Below, piece by piece: positions 32,520-45,318 of a stretch of 62,497 nucleotides of DNA. Every line of letters starts with the position of its first letter. Position 1 is the stretch's first letter. Position numbers and translations under genes: made by a program. The notes beneath the pieces were generated by a model. It was not told the DNA's origin. It saw only the letters and a program-made list of their open reading frames with translations, and ran no database searches. This stretch comes from Mesotaenium endlicherianum (Eukaryota > Streptophyta > Zygnematophyceae > Zygnematales > Mesotaeniaceae): contig WELA01007917.1 of NCBI GenBank assembly GCA_009602735.1, positions 29,579 to 92,075 of the forward strand. The letters run 5' to 3'.

Positions 32520-35500
32520 CCCATTGAATGAGAGAAGAAGGTGCTTCATAGTCACTCTAGACTTTTTCTACTATTATGTTACATGATAGCGAGACCAATC
32601 GGCTATATGATAGGATTATCATGTGTCGTTCTCGGCGGAGCTTTTTGGGCAGTGTTGTTTCATCAAGCTCGAAAACAATGACAGTTTTTATCATGCGCGC
32701 AATTCAATCTTAGGCAACATGAACAGGACGCTATTTATCCGCCTATAATTGGTTCAAAATGTCGGTCGCAAAATTGTTTTTTGAGATGTCGTCGAGTAGC
32801 GTATTGTATGAAATTTGTTGATTGTTGTATTATTTGTTATTTGATATTGTTGTTATATATCCAGTATCGTTCAGGAACTGTATACCTACATAGCATAGTA
32901 ATCTCAAAACACAAAACTCAAGGTTTACCTGTGTAGTGTAGATAAAACCAAATCTCCAAACCGAACTTCATAATCCCAATTTTTTCAACTTATAATTTCC
33001 AGCCCGCTTACACCTTCTAAAGTTTTGGTGAAGTTGGTGGTTGTGGAGGCTATGAGGTGTTGTTCATATGCGACAACGTATAGTCTGTTGCTTATTGTAC
33101 AAGTGTGAGTGATATTTGTGCTGAAACTTATGTGTTATATTACTTCAAAGGTATGAGGGTCGCTTGTGCGCAAGCCAAGATCTAATTTTTATAAGTGGGT
33201 TCAGGGCTTCTCGGTCAATCATCAATTGTTTACGACATTCGAAGTCAACTGCAATCAGGTGTAATGCAGATATTATTTGACACTACTCAAGTCATTTTTT
33301 GAACCTACTTAAAAATCTCATGTTTGCGTCAAGCTCGTTAAAGTGGGCGTAATTGAAACTTTTTATGAAGTCGTCACAACCTCATAAATTTTGTGAGCTG
33401 AAATTTCAACATTATAGGATTATCAAAATGTGTTCGTTTATCATTTGCCGTCAAGCTGCGCACACTATGCTTGAGCCCCCCGTATTTTAAATTTGGCGGC
33501 GCTATTAAGTGAGCGGCTGGAACTTTCTGAAATGCTTGATGGCAGGTTTCATACGACATGCACGTGATGTTTTGAAAGCTTCCGCTGTCATGTTCCAATT
33601 TTCTCATGTTGCTCTCATGTTCAACAAAAAAAATACTACAGTGCAGGCGCTTGATGTTTTATTGAATTGCTGAATTGTTTCAAAACAAACATGAAAAAGA
33701 GATCAGTTGAATGCTACTTTCAAGTTTGCTTCTGCATGAAATCATTGCATGTTTTTTTACCAATTTGAAGCCTCAAACAACTTGGCCTTGTGCACCTTTA
33801 TGTGATGTCAAAAGTACGTCACTTCATGTCAAAAATCACATATATTTGTAAAGCATCGTGAACCACTATAAACCAAAAACTTTTGCTCACATTTCACGTA
33901 AACTCAATTTCAATAGTAATTTCCACTAAATTTTCAATTCCACATTTGGTGGTGATCAATTATATTGCTTTGGTCATAGCAAAGAGGCACTAAGGGCCTC
34001 TTTTATAGTGGCCAAAATGAGGTCAACAAAATTGATTGGAACATTAACATTGTGTCAGTATGCAAGACAAAAGACAAACTCACGGCAATAAAGCTGAATA
34101 GACTTGATGCTAACCAGGCCCGTTGGGATCGTTAATTGGGTTAAGTATTGGATTGTGCACATGACGACTTTGGACTAAGTTTTAATCTATGGTCCGATAT
34201 TGACCCAATTGGAGGCAATATCTACTAGTTGCCGATTTTAATTTGATTGATTTTGAGTACTTCCTAATTTTTAGAATACAAATAGTGATTATTATCCGTT
34301 GATGAACTCCCGCCTCTAGAAAGGGGGGGTGTCCATGACTACGAGCTATATTGTTTGTCGCTGTCAAGCTAACGAAGGAGCAGTAAATTAAAGCCGTTCT
34401 TGATTGGGTCGTTTTCCCGCTCTTTGATGCGTGATTGGTAACACGCATTTAGTTTCCCACAAAATTTATATACAACTTTAGGTGGCATATATATACTTTT
34501 GCTTTTGTTGATTTATGTGAAAAGCATGTGTACATACGGCACCTTACTACGGGTATGTCAAGCAAGGCCCCGTAGCTTTGATGGATTACATATGTGGGAA
34601 ATGATAAGACTATGTCTACAATGGCATAGGGACGTCGCATCGTGGTCGGGTAAGAGATATGCAATAATTAGCAGATAGCTATTGGCGCATTGGGTGGTAA
34701 ATTTGATATTTTAAGATTGGATCAACATTAAAATTACATGTTATACAGGCCGTATGTTGAATATCGAATGACCACATACGATATTAGCGCGGTTAATTGG
34801 CATTGGGAGGAGGTGCGAGCAAGGAAGTAAGGGAGTCGTGTAATACATCGGCCATTTACGCGCCACTACAAGGTGGTTTCCATTAACTTTAAGGTGCTCG
34901 ATGTTTGATTGAAATGTTGAATGAACATAGATAGTTCAATCAATTAAGCGTTACTTTGTAGTTTTGCTCTTGAACATACTTGAAATCATTGAGTGTATTT
35001 GAGCCCTTGAACGAATTGTACTCGTGCGTCTTCACGTCACAAGATGTCAAAATCACGTCAATTGTTGTCAATGGTTGAATGAAATTATTGGTTTGCAAAC
35101 TATCGTGCACCACCATAGACCAAAGTGCGTCATTCACTTTTTGATTGAACTCATGATAATGTAGTCATCTAAACTATATTTTTCCTCCAAATCCCGTAGT
35201 CGTCATTGATCAATTTTATCGCTTTGGCCACTGCAATCACTCTAGATTTTTTTCTGCAAACATGATAGCAACATGACATGATTCCAACGCGACAGGAGCA
35301 ACACCAAATTTATCAAGCATACGTCGTTTGAAACCTGCCATCAAGCGTTTCAGATAGCCCCATTTGTTCACTTGATAGCGCGGCTGAACTTGAAACATGG
35401 GCGGCATACCTTGACGACCCTTACTAGATAGTCAAATCATAAAAAATTTTATCATGTTGAAATTTCAACTCACACTATTTATAGGATACTCACGAGTTAA

Positions 35501-36480
35501 AAAATGGTTTCAAGTGCGTCTAGTCTCACGAGGTTGACGTGAATGTGAAACTGTTTGAGTCGAATGGAAATGACTTGAGCAATGTCAAACAATCCCCACA
35601 TTGCACCATATTGCAATTGTAGATAACTCTATTGACCGACAAACTCTTATCTCACTTTGTGGATTCTGCTTTGTGCACAAAATTGCTATCCCACATAAGA
35701 TTCAGCACAAATATCGCACACCTAACGACAACTAACAAACTCTTGGACTTGGCACATTTAGCACAGCCTCCACATGTTCAAAGTTATACGTATGTTTGGA
35801 ATGGTTAAGAGGTTGCGAACTCAGATTTTGAGGTTTGGATTTTGGAGATTGGGGTTCATACATGCTATGTAGTTAGACCCTTTAGTTGGGAATTAATCCT
35901 AGTCAAGAATAGGGTGTATGACAACAATGTCAAATGATACATGATGCAAATAAACAAGTTTGAATGTACAATTCAAAGCCAAATGACAAATTTATAAAAA
36001 CCCGCCATTTGACTGATATCTCAAAAAGCAGTCCCGCACCTCTTGACCAAGCTTTTGGAAATAGGTGGGTAAATCACGTCGTATCCTTGTGGGGTAAGAT
36101 TGAATCCAATCATAATGAGTACTTTCATGTTTTCTGAGCTTTACAAAATGACACGGCCTAAAAGCATGGGGTACTAAGTGGCTTCAACCTTTCAAGAATC
36201 AATTTATTGTCTAATTTTCCAAGATTTGCAAATCGTCCGCAAAGGCTCCCTTTTATTGATTTGTTTCGTAACCGTGAGGACTAAAATGAGCTTCAAAAGT
36301 CAAAAAGTTTGATTCAAGGTGCAACCGAGAAAGTGTCGCAAAGAATGCCCATACTATGAAGGAAGCTATCGTCCCATGCCCAAAAGGCTCCTTTGTAAAG
36401 TTAACGTGATACCTGTATCATGTTGGCGATCAACTTTGCTATCATGTAGTATGATAGATTAAAAAGAATGAGTGGAGCGG
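32520..36480. repeat. Long degenerate inverted repeat (foldback or TIR element)
   Basis: The reverse complement of about 32,520-33,645 aligns in order with about 35,235-36,480. Shared anchors, as read in the right arm (slightly varied in the left), include AGATTCAGCACAAATATC (35,700), ATGTTGAAATTTCAACTCAC (35,455), TTGAAACCTGCCATCAAGCG (35,330) and GCTATCATGTAGTATGATAG (36,440). The arms are over 1 kb and strongly diverged. Between them, 33,645-33,985 and 34,880-35,240 resemble each other in direct orientation. No transposase was seen. It could be an old DNA transposon with long terminal inverted repeats, or two opposed copies of one repeat. Confidence 0.65.
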
Positions 36481-37743
36481 CCCTTAGAGTGAAGCGGCCT
36501 TTGTTGCCAGAAGATGTTGTTGCAACTTGCCACCTGTGAAGACGTTGGCATGGCTGCCAGCCGAGCTAACAGCCACGAAGGTATATTTACGGCGGGTCAG
36601 TATTTTGGTGAAGACCATAGAAGACTAATAATTGACCATGGAAAAGTTGACACCATCCTTGGTGGTCGCGCGTGAGACCGCAACACACATGGGGTGATAA
36701 CTCTTTTGAGAAAAAGTCGCAGGATTGTTTTCTTTGGCAAACGATCAAAGTGTTTACTATATTTAGCCCTAGGAGTTGCGCAAAATAAAAAATAAAACGC
36801 GGAGCTTTGCGGCACAGCTTGCAAGTTTGGCGAAAAAAATCAATAGTAGGCACATTCTTGTGAAAGTTAGCACCCCATGGCAGCACACCACCAAAATGTG
36901 CAAGTTGTAACAACACATTACGCCTTGGTGACGACAAGTTTTGGAACGGCGTCAACATGTGTCCCATCACGGTCGGTCGAGATTGCGTGCATAGGAAGAC
37001 GTGCAGCTAGCTGACTTTACCCCAACTGGAGCTGAGAGTTTTTCAGAAGGCGACATTTTACCGGCACTGAATAATTGCCGGTTATTGCCGGTTATGACAG
37101 GTTATAAAGTTTCCAAACAAGGGTACACGTTCGACACTGTCTGACACGATCTCTCCCAACCTCCTGACGTCTCCGTTTCAGCAGATACAGCCTTCCACAG
37201 CCTCCAGGACTTTGTGTCCACGTCAGCTCCACCTTCCTGTACAATTTCTGTCCGCAATCTTCTCCAATTTTCTCATATGATTTACCGAGGGAAAAATTAT
37301 ACATCTGCCTTTCCTGGGCGCGTCAACATTGTTAATATTTGCTTGCAAAAGAAGTCCAGACTCCAGAGCAATCCGAAAGAAGACAGACGGACGGGCCCGA
37401 ACCGGACTCGTAGGAGAGGCACTATCTGTATCCGGGATCACATTTTCCGTCAGTTTATGTCGTCCCTGTACACCGTTGCACGATCGGCTCCGATGCGTGT
37501 GGCTTGACCGTTAGTTCGTCGTCGCAAAGTTCTGAAAGCCTACATGCGCCTTATGGGAAGTACCGAGCACCCCATGCATCCACTACATTATTTACGGCAG
37601 CCAACGCATTACAAACATCATCAAAGCATCCACAACCTAATCCAAGCATCCGAAGTTATCCATCGATAACTTAATAGCATCAACGCTCCATATAATCAGT
37701 ACTCCGCACATACTTAGCAGCAAAGTCACTTTCAGCAGTCACC
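36481..37743. other. Intergenic; upstream region of the cysteine-rich protein gene
   Basis: No convincing gene; the frame at 36,587-36,970 has no recognisable domain. A TATA-like TATAATC at about 37,691, 53 bp before the ATG at 37,744, is a candidate promoter element for the gene that follows. Confidence 0.45.
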
Positions 37744-38549
37744 ATGGCAGCAATTGCGAAGGTCATGTTACTCTCAGCCCTGGCAGCGCTGGCCTTCGTG
37801 GCTGTGAGTGCCGCAGATGTTTCCGAGGCTGCAGCCCAGTCTAACAGCGTCAAGTTCAGCAGAGAAATAATTTATCCCGAGGACCTTCACTACAAGCCGG
37901 ACATCCAGTATGGCCCAATTGCCACGTCAGGAAGGAAGCTTCTCCAGTGGGGATGTAAGTAGTCTTCATAAATGCTCTTAGTGCTGCTCTTCATACAATT
38001 TAAGATGATAATATCATATAGCACCTGGTCGACTTTCATCGCTGCCAGATGTGTACACACCAAAAAAAAGAACCAGTTTAATATCTCTATTGTAATCAAC
38101 ATTTAAGTCGTCTTAAGCACTCTGGAGCTGGAGAGGTTGTATTTAAAGATTTGAGCCTGACGTAAATAATATAAACAAAGAAGGTACAACACATCACACG
38201 ACCTGCCAGCAACAATCCCTATGCTGCTGCTCAGAAAGTGCAGCAGCCAGCTGGAGCCCGCAACCGTGCTAACTCCACAACCTCGACACCTGTCGCGCCT
38301 CTTTTCCCTCGTCCCGCAGACACCCCCCCCCAGCCGGCGTGCGAGTGGACCCGTGCCGCCGAGTGGGGCTACATCAGCCAGCATATCACGTGCCCCGGCG
38401 GGCCCAACTGCTACGGCACCGGCTGCTTCGGAAACTCGTGGCTGAGACAGAACACCATCGGCGGCAACAACCGCATCATGAGGATCATGAGGGCCGTGAG
38501 CGAGCTCGACGGCTCCCTGTGCGCCAGCAACACCTGCGGAAGGGACTAA
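37744..38549 (+). CDS. Small secreted cysteine-rich protein, unidentified
   Basis: Two exons, 37,744-37,954 (donor AT/GTAAGT) and 38,320-38,549 (acceptor after TCGTCCCGCAG), joined in phase 1, giving 146 residues. Residues 1-23 are a clear signal peptide (MLLSALAALAFVAVSA). A propeptide-like acidic region runs to GRKLLQWGY (63-71), a possible basic processing site. The C-terminal part has six Cys (78, 95, 101, 106, 138, 143), enough for three disulfides, with motifs WGYISQHITCPGG and FGNSWLRQNTIGG. It resembles signalling or defence cysteine-rich peptides in layout only, and does not match RALF (spacing and YISY motif absent). Most likely exported to the cell wall or apoplast. Confidence 0.75.
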
Positions 38550-39278
38550 GAAAATTGAAGTAACGACGGCCGACGCCTGACGCTCGGGGCTTGGTCCTGC
38601 GACGCCTGGTGTCCTGCTCGGCCGCAGGGTCCTGTTCAGATGCAGGAAGAAGATTGAGAGGGATTAGGCCCGAGAGAGCTTCGGCTTCGCTGCATAGGGA
38701 ATGCTGGAGTTGACTTCTAGTCTGACTAACTTGACTAGTTTGACTACTTTGCGTAGCCAAGCAGCACACACTGCCCCACATTTGACATGCCCAGTATGAT
38801 ATTTATTCGTGATTTTATTGGTTATCCATGCAAGCGGCGCAGCTTGGCTTGGCTTGGCTGTACAGTGAAGAGTTTTCAGAGTAGGCGATAGAGAGAAGAG
38901 TGAGAGAGAGGACAAGACAGCAGGAAGAGCAGTGTTCTGTAAGGAGCCCAGGGCTGGCAAGCTACCAGCCTGGCAGGGAGAAATAATAACATTCTTTGGA
39001 CGCTTGATACACCGTATCTGCAGACACATTCCCTCCCTATGTGCAGCAAGTGCGTGCATAAATTTGTCGTTCCTCCTGCACTCCCGAGTCAAAGACATGA
39101 ATGTTGAACTTTCAGCTTCATCAGAAAAGTGAGCCAATACTTTCTATATTCTGCGCCCCTTCCCTGTAAGTGGAGCAGTATCCTCGCACTCTCCCCAGCT
39201 CGTTAACGGGCTGCACCCAGCCAGCATGCTCGGCATTATTGTGATTCCCCTCCCACTCCTAAAAACCCTCCCCCCCCC
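38550..39278. other. 3' flank of the cysteine-rich protein gene
   Basis: No coding sequence recognised. Ends in a C-run leading into an assembly gap. Confidence 0.5.
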
Positions 39279-40113
39279 NNNNNNNNNNNNNNNNNNNNNN
39301 NNNNNNNNNNNNNNNNNNNNNNNNNNNNNNNNNNNNNNNNNNNNNNNNNNNNNNNNNNNNNNNNNNNNNNNNNNNNNNNNNNNNNNNNNNNNNNNNNNNN
39401 NNNNNNNNNNNNNNNNNNNNNNNNNNNNNNNNNNNNNNNNNNNNNNNNNNNNNNNNNNNNNNNNNNNNNNNNNNNNNNNNNNNNNNNNNNNNNNNNNNNN
39501 NNNNNNNNNNNNNNNNNNNNNNNNNNNNNNNNNNNNNNNNNNNNNNNNNNNNNNNNNNNNNNNNNNNNNNNNNNNNNNNNNNNNNNNNNNNNNNNNNNNN
39601 NNNNNNNNNNNNNNNNNNNNNNNNNNNNNNNNNNNNNNNNNNNNNNNNNNNNNNNNNNNNNNNNNNNNNNNNNNNNNNNNNNNNNNNNNNNNNNNNNNNN
39701 NNNNNNNNNNNNNNNNNNNNNNNNNNNNNNNNNNNNNNNNNNNNNNNNNNNNNNNNNNNNNNNNNNNNNNNNNNNNNNNNNNNNNNNNNNNNNNNNNNNN
39801 NNNNNNNNNNNNNNNNNNNNNNNNNNNNNNNNNNNNNNNNNNNNNNNNNNNNNNNNNNNNNNNNNNNNNNNNNNNNNNNNNNNNNNNNNNNNNNNNNNNN
39901 NNNNNNNNNNNNNNNNNNNNNNNNNNNNNNNNNNNNNNNNNNNNNNNNNNNNNNNNNNNNNNNNNNNNNNNNNNNNNNNNNNNNNNNNNNNNNNNNNNNN
40001 NNNNNNNNNNNNNNNNNNNNNNNNNNNNNNNNNNNNNNNNNNNNNNNNNNNNNNNNNNNNNNNNNNNNNNNNNNNNNNNNNNNNNNNNNNNNNNNNNNNN
40101 NNNNNNNNNNNNN
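39279..40113. other. Assembly gap (835 N)
   Basis: Run of n bounded by about 9 C on the left and 15 G on the right, so the assembly broke at G/C homopolymers. Confidence 0.99.
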
Positions 40114-40162
40114 GGGGGGGGGGGGGGGTAGTGTGTGTGAGGAGGGGCTTGGCTCGACTTAC

Positions 40163-41256
40163 TCAGAGCTGCAGCAGGCCTGGAACCACTTCCTCAACAA
40201 TGGCGCCAATTGGCTTGCTGGCATCGACGGTCCAGATGTCGCCCTCCCGGCTGTCGACGTGGAGCGCGTCGATCTGCGACTGCAGCAGCGAGGGCGGCAT
40301 GTAGTGCGCGCCCTGCCGGTACCGCCGCTCGATCCGCTCCGCAAACAGCGACGCCGGCCCCGCCAGGTGGACAAACACCACTCTGCCACCTGGCAGCCCT
40401 GCCCCTGCCTGCAGCACTGCCCCCAGCCCAGGCCCTGCCCCCGGCCCCGGCCCTGGCCCTGGCCCCGTGCTGCCCTCAGTGCTCCCCACAGGAGTGACCA
40501 CAGCCCCATTCTTGCCACCAACCGCGGCTCCGTTGTCAGCGCGTGCGCTTCCTGGGCCTGACTCTGGCCCTGGCCCTGGCCCTGTCTGAGAGCTGCTCGT
40601 GGAAGGAGCCTGAGCCCCAGTCTCAGCACCAGCTGTCACACCCTTCCCCGCGCGCGCTCTCCCTAACCCTGGGTCTGGCCCCAGCCTTGGGCCTGGGCCT
40701 GGCCCTGGTTCAGCCGGGACCTCAGAAGGAGCCGCAGCCTCGAGCTTGGTGCCAGTCGTGGCTCCGTCTGGGTGTGCACTTCCGGCAAGGGGAGCGTGCC
40801 AGCTGTAGGCTGGAGGGTGCTCCTCCCTTGAGGGGGAGGAGGAGGGGGGCAGGATGTGCGAGTGGGCGGCAGATCGGAGGACGGTGCGGTAGGCGGGCTT
40901 GAGGGCGGAGCAGGCCAGCACCACACGCTCGTGCCGCGCCAGGTGACGGGCCAGGAGGGCGGCGAGGCTCTCCAGCCAGGGCTGCCTGTCGGCGTCGGTC
41001 AGCGCGATGCCCTTGCTCATCAGCTCTGCCAATGTAACAGCACATATCACAACAGGATATCAATCGCAGAGGGTGCGTGTGCATGTATGCACATGCGTGC
41101 GAGTTTGTCAGTATGAGTGTGCAATGTGTGTATAAGTCCTGTGGGTTAGAGCAGATCTTTGTGTGTGTGTGTGTGCACGTATTCTCATATACGCAAGCGT
41201 ACGCGCATCCGTGCGTGCGTCTGTACATGAGTGCAGGTGCGCGTGACATGACAGGT

Positions 41257-41331
<75 letters not shown>

Positions 41332-41335
41332 NNNN

Positions 41336-41385
<50 letters not shown>

Positions 41386-43375
41386 AGCTCGGCAAGGCAG
41401 CAGAGACTACCTTTGGAGTGCGCAGAATGGAAGTCGTCCGCGTCGAAGAAGGCACACCCCAACGCCCGCGCCAATTCACGCCCCACTGAGCTGGCCGTCA
41501 ACAGCCCCCCCCATCCCCCGCACACACGCACACACGCACACACATGCACGCACACATACGAGTACGCATGCGCTCGCACACATGCCCCACACAAGAAGCT
41601 GATCAGGCTCCGAGGTGGAGAGTGATGGCACAGGCGGGATTTGGTAGGGAGGCCTAGCCCTCCAGCTGTGGGTTGACCGCTCCTTCAACTGGTGCAGCGG
41701 TGATCGGTAGGGGTAGGAAGGCCGGGTGGCTTTGAGACATAGGGTTGATGACTCCTCCTCCTGTGGTTTGAAGTAGTGTTTGCTCTGACAGGGGCAGGGG
41801 TTGGGGGTTTAAGACCCCGGTGTGACAGGGAGAAAACCTCCCATTGGGTCGGCCTCAGCGGGACCCGGGCCCAGCAATGTCGCACCCATCGATGACTGGG
41901 AAGAAGTGAGCAGGCTGAGTACCAGCGCAAGAGCAGCAGAATGTGCTCACTTGTGAGAATTAAGTTAAGGCCACTAGCACCCCTTCTGCGGCCTCAGCCT
42001 CAGCCCCAGCCCCAGCCCCAGCCTCAGCCTCAGCCTCAGCCCTGAGAATGGGAGCACCATGAGAGCACCCCACGAGAAGCCGGCCAGTTACACCGAGCAC
42101 GTTCTCCTTTGTTCAATAAACTAAGCCCCAGCCGAAAAGGGGAGCACCCTAATCCTGAAGCCGGAACCCGTGAAGCCTGCTGGTATACCCCGGACCTCTC
42201 AGACGTTCGTAGGTGTTTGTCTCGTGTTCACGAGCCTAATTACGAGAGCCCCTCGATCCGATACAAGAGTCCCCTCCCCTCCGATCCCCTTAGTTCCGGG
42301 TGTCAACCTGACACACGGGGGCAGCAGAGACTGACAAGGCATTCGGCAGCCCCTGTTCGCACTTGAAGCTCCAGCTACAGGCCTCAGTGACAACGCCCCA
42401 ACGCAACGAAGGAGGACTGACGCAGAAAGAGTGCTGTAAGCATGAAGGCAGGCTCACGTTTCAGGGTTTTGGGAGCTCAAAACGACCTTGTTTGCTTTTC
42501 TACACGCCTCCTTACCGCAAGCTGCAGGTCTTTCCATACTTCCCGCTTAACTCAATAGCCGCAGGTGAGCTACTCGCGGAAACCGTAAAGCCGAGCCACT
42601 AACAAGACCCCACTGTCCAGCTATTGCCAAAACCCTAAGGCGAGCCGCTGACAGAAACCCCAACGTCCAGCAACTTGCCGAAACCCTGATACACAAAACA
42701 CCGATGCTCAAAATTCTCATGTCTGAATCTGAACCTCCCTGCAACCAGGGCTTGAATGACAAGCAGCTCAGCTTCTGAGCTGAGCGCCTGAGGAGAGCAC
42801 TACCACACAGGGTGAGGGAGGAGGTAGGGGCGAGGAGGGGAGGGAAGAGAGAGAGAGAGAGGACGGGACGATTTGACGTACGATTTTCCGGAGCTTGTGA
42901 CGCCCATCACCACCACTGCCAGCCCTTCACCTCCTGCAGCCGCTGAGGAGAGCCACACACCCTAGCAAGCACGTAAGCAAAGAACGAGGCAGCCTGACTC
43001 CTACTTCTGAAGTCACATCATGTTGACCTCGACTTTCTTTTTCACGCAGAAAGGTGCTAGAGAAAAAGGGAGAAAAAAAATATCCACCAGTTCTGGAGTC
43101 TTACTCGCGGCGGTGAGCATTTGGGATGCAAAAATAATCACCATACGCAATCTGTTGCAGGCCGTACTTGTCTCATGCCGGAGCACGGGTCCAGGCACTT
43201 CTCGACAAAATTCTCAAACCCCAATACCCTAAATTTAGGACGTCAGAAAGAGTAAGATTGGGAGATAGTACTTCAAAAGAACATACAGGCAGGGACACAG
43301 CATGAAGCAAGTGCAATGACATACCTGTCTGCTGCAGCTGCTTCTGCTGGTGCAGGCCGTCGGGAGTAGCCATGT
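40163..43375 (-). CDS. Gluconokinase with long Gly/Pro-rich insertion
   Basis: Phosphorylates gluconate to 6-phosphogluconate with ATP, feeding the pentose phosphate pathway. Four minus-strand exons with consistent phases: 43,375-43,327, 42,942-42,882, 41,490-41,411, 41,025-40,163 (350 residues). Walker A GVTSSGKSSVG lies at about 30-40 across the exon 2/3 join, followed by LGCAFFDADDFHS (48-59), GIALTDADRQPWL (69-81) and VLACSALKPAYR (99-110). The C-terminal part has FVHLAG and HYMPPSLLQSQIDAL, the family's substrate-binding end. About 160 residues (116-278) of Ala/Gly/Pro-rich sequence (PGPGPGP runs) are inserted between the SALK helix and the following strand; family members are usually near 180-200 residues. 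The frame is also open upstream of the chosen Met to 43,664, so a longer N-terminus is possible. Confidence 0.88.
41261..41384. repeat. (GA)n microsatellite with 4-N gap in gluconokinase intron 3
   Basis: About 120 bases of GA repeat interrupted by nnnn at 41,332-41,335; the true length is unknown. Confidence 0.95.
41990..42046. repeat. CCTCAG/CCCCAG tandem repeat in gluconokinase intron 2
   Basis: About nine 6-bp units alternating CCTCAG and CCCCAG on the plus strand. Confidence 0.85.
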
Positions 43376-45318
43376 CCACTTCCTCCTGCACTTGTCTCTC
43401 GCTATAAATCTGATAGTCCGTGAGCCCCCCAGTCTTCCTTTTATGCAATGTGAATGGATGTCTTAGCCGGCCTCGTCCTTGATCTATCTGAAGGTTACTT
43501 CCGAAGAATGTAGATCCTTCAACCCAGAGCTTGGCCCTTGTTGTGGTGAAGTGCTTGTGTGCTTGTGGAGACACGTCTCTGACTACATCAATCACATATA
43601 TATGAGTGATAATGCTAGCAGATGGGGCCTTGCTATTTAACTGAGCAACGGGGCTCAGCATCATGGAAGCCCATGTGTGACATTGGCAGCGGTCTCACTC
43701 TGGATCTTGCTCGAAAGTAGTCGGCAGAGCGTGCTCGAGGTATACAGTCGTGTGTTGTGAGCTGGTTGATCAGACGTAAGGACCTCCTAAACACGTGAAA
43801 CAACACCAGAGAGACGGTATACTCCTCCGGCCAGGGGTCTAGAAGCTAGCTCGTAAGAAATTGATGTATGCGGGAGAAGTACTGCCTTCTTTGAGCTTAC
43901 AATATGTCCATCTAGATTACGTCACAGTGGCATGATCAGCCAGGTACCCATGAGTCTTCAATGCCGAGCCACATCATATCCGTTTCTCAGGCCTCTTTAA
44001 ACTCATACAGTTTCACGTAACTAACAATCAAGCTCCGAAACAGATGAAGATCCGCTTGTGACAAGCACGGGGACGGGGTCAAATTTGTTTCTGATATACA
44101 GGAGTTATAACCTCATCGCTCTCATAATTCACGCTTTACAGGCCCTGTTGTCATTTGTAAGTGCACCGTTTGGGACCTCGCATACAATAGCATTCAGGGT
44201 CACTATCGTTCAAAGATTGTATTATCGATTCGAAGTCAGTTCCGGTTCTTCAAACGCTGTAATAGAACAAATTTTTACGGAGAAAGTTTGCTATTGGAGC
44301 TTCACTGGTTATCGGTGTTGTCAGCTCTTAAAATTCATAAACATGCGGGAGAATGTTGGGCTGAGGCCCTTCACGTATAGTGAACATGGTGAGAAATTAT
44401 AAGAATAATACCCTGTACTATAAGCATTTATACCTATAAGCAGACATTACTCTTACCTCCGTGATTGATCTATCTGTGCTTTTTCAGAGAGTGCGGTCGT
44501 AATTATTGTTTACAACCTTATATTTCAAAAATAAGCAGCACAACTCTTGCTAGGCAAGCATGACAATGCGGCACGTTTATGATAGATTGAGTGTTCATCC
44601 CATCTGCATGTCCTCGTTGTTTTCTGGACCTGAACATATAAGTTTTTTGTCATCTACATTCTCTGTAAGCATCACACACTTTCCTCAAATTTAAAAGCAC
44701 AATAAAAAACCCGAAAAAAGGACCCTATCTTGATGCTTTTGTAGCCACAAATGAGCATCTTTTACTACTTTCGTCATTTTCGCAACTTCTGTTGACACAG
44801 GGCTTTAGCCTCTGTCTCACGAAATGGCACATGCCAAATAATATCAATCCGTGCCCACCCTGCAACGGACGTTATTGCAAGATCTTGCAAAACAATCGTA
44901 AGAACAAATCACAAACTAATTCTGGCAGCTGACAGCTGGCAGCTGGCAGCCCCTCCTCGCTCCCCTCTCCTTTCCCCTCCTTTCATTCTCCATCTCCTGC
45001 CCCCCAGGCTTCCATAGTTTACAACAGAAGCTCTGCCAGGTGTCGCACCCCCCCCTCCCCCCCCCCCAACCGCCAATTCCCTCTAAACCGCATGGCTTCT
45101 TGAGACTTTAACACGCGGCCCAGAACACAGAGGCACCCGGCCTCCAAACCCTAACCCGCAAATGAGGGACCCAATTCCAGAACCTTGAACATTCAGTTAT
45201 ACTCCAACCCCAACTCCAACCCCAATCCCACCCCTAGGACTCTACGGCCAGAACCCTAGATCCGAGCCCCAGGACCCGGGACAACACAAGAGGAGCCCAT
45301 AGAGGCTGGAACGCGCTG
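43376..45318. other. Intergenic between gluconokinase and the AP2 gene
   Basis: Should contain the gluconokinase promoter (right side) and the AP2 3' UTR. There is no defensible gene; a frame at 44,058-44,402 matches nothing I know. Poly-C tracts lie near 45,048-45,068. Confidence 0.5.

Noticed and set aside
36587..36970. 127-codon minus-strand frame
   Set aside because: No recognised motif, no relative in the window and no splice context.
37744..38549. RALF peptide
   Set aside because: A YIS motif and a basic site are present, but the YISY sequence and the RALF four-Cys spacing are absent.
39226..40131. Apparent 301-codon frame
   Set aside because: Almost entirely unknown bases of the assembly gap.
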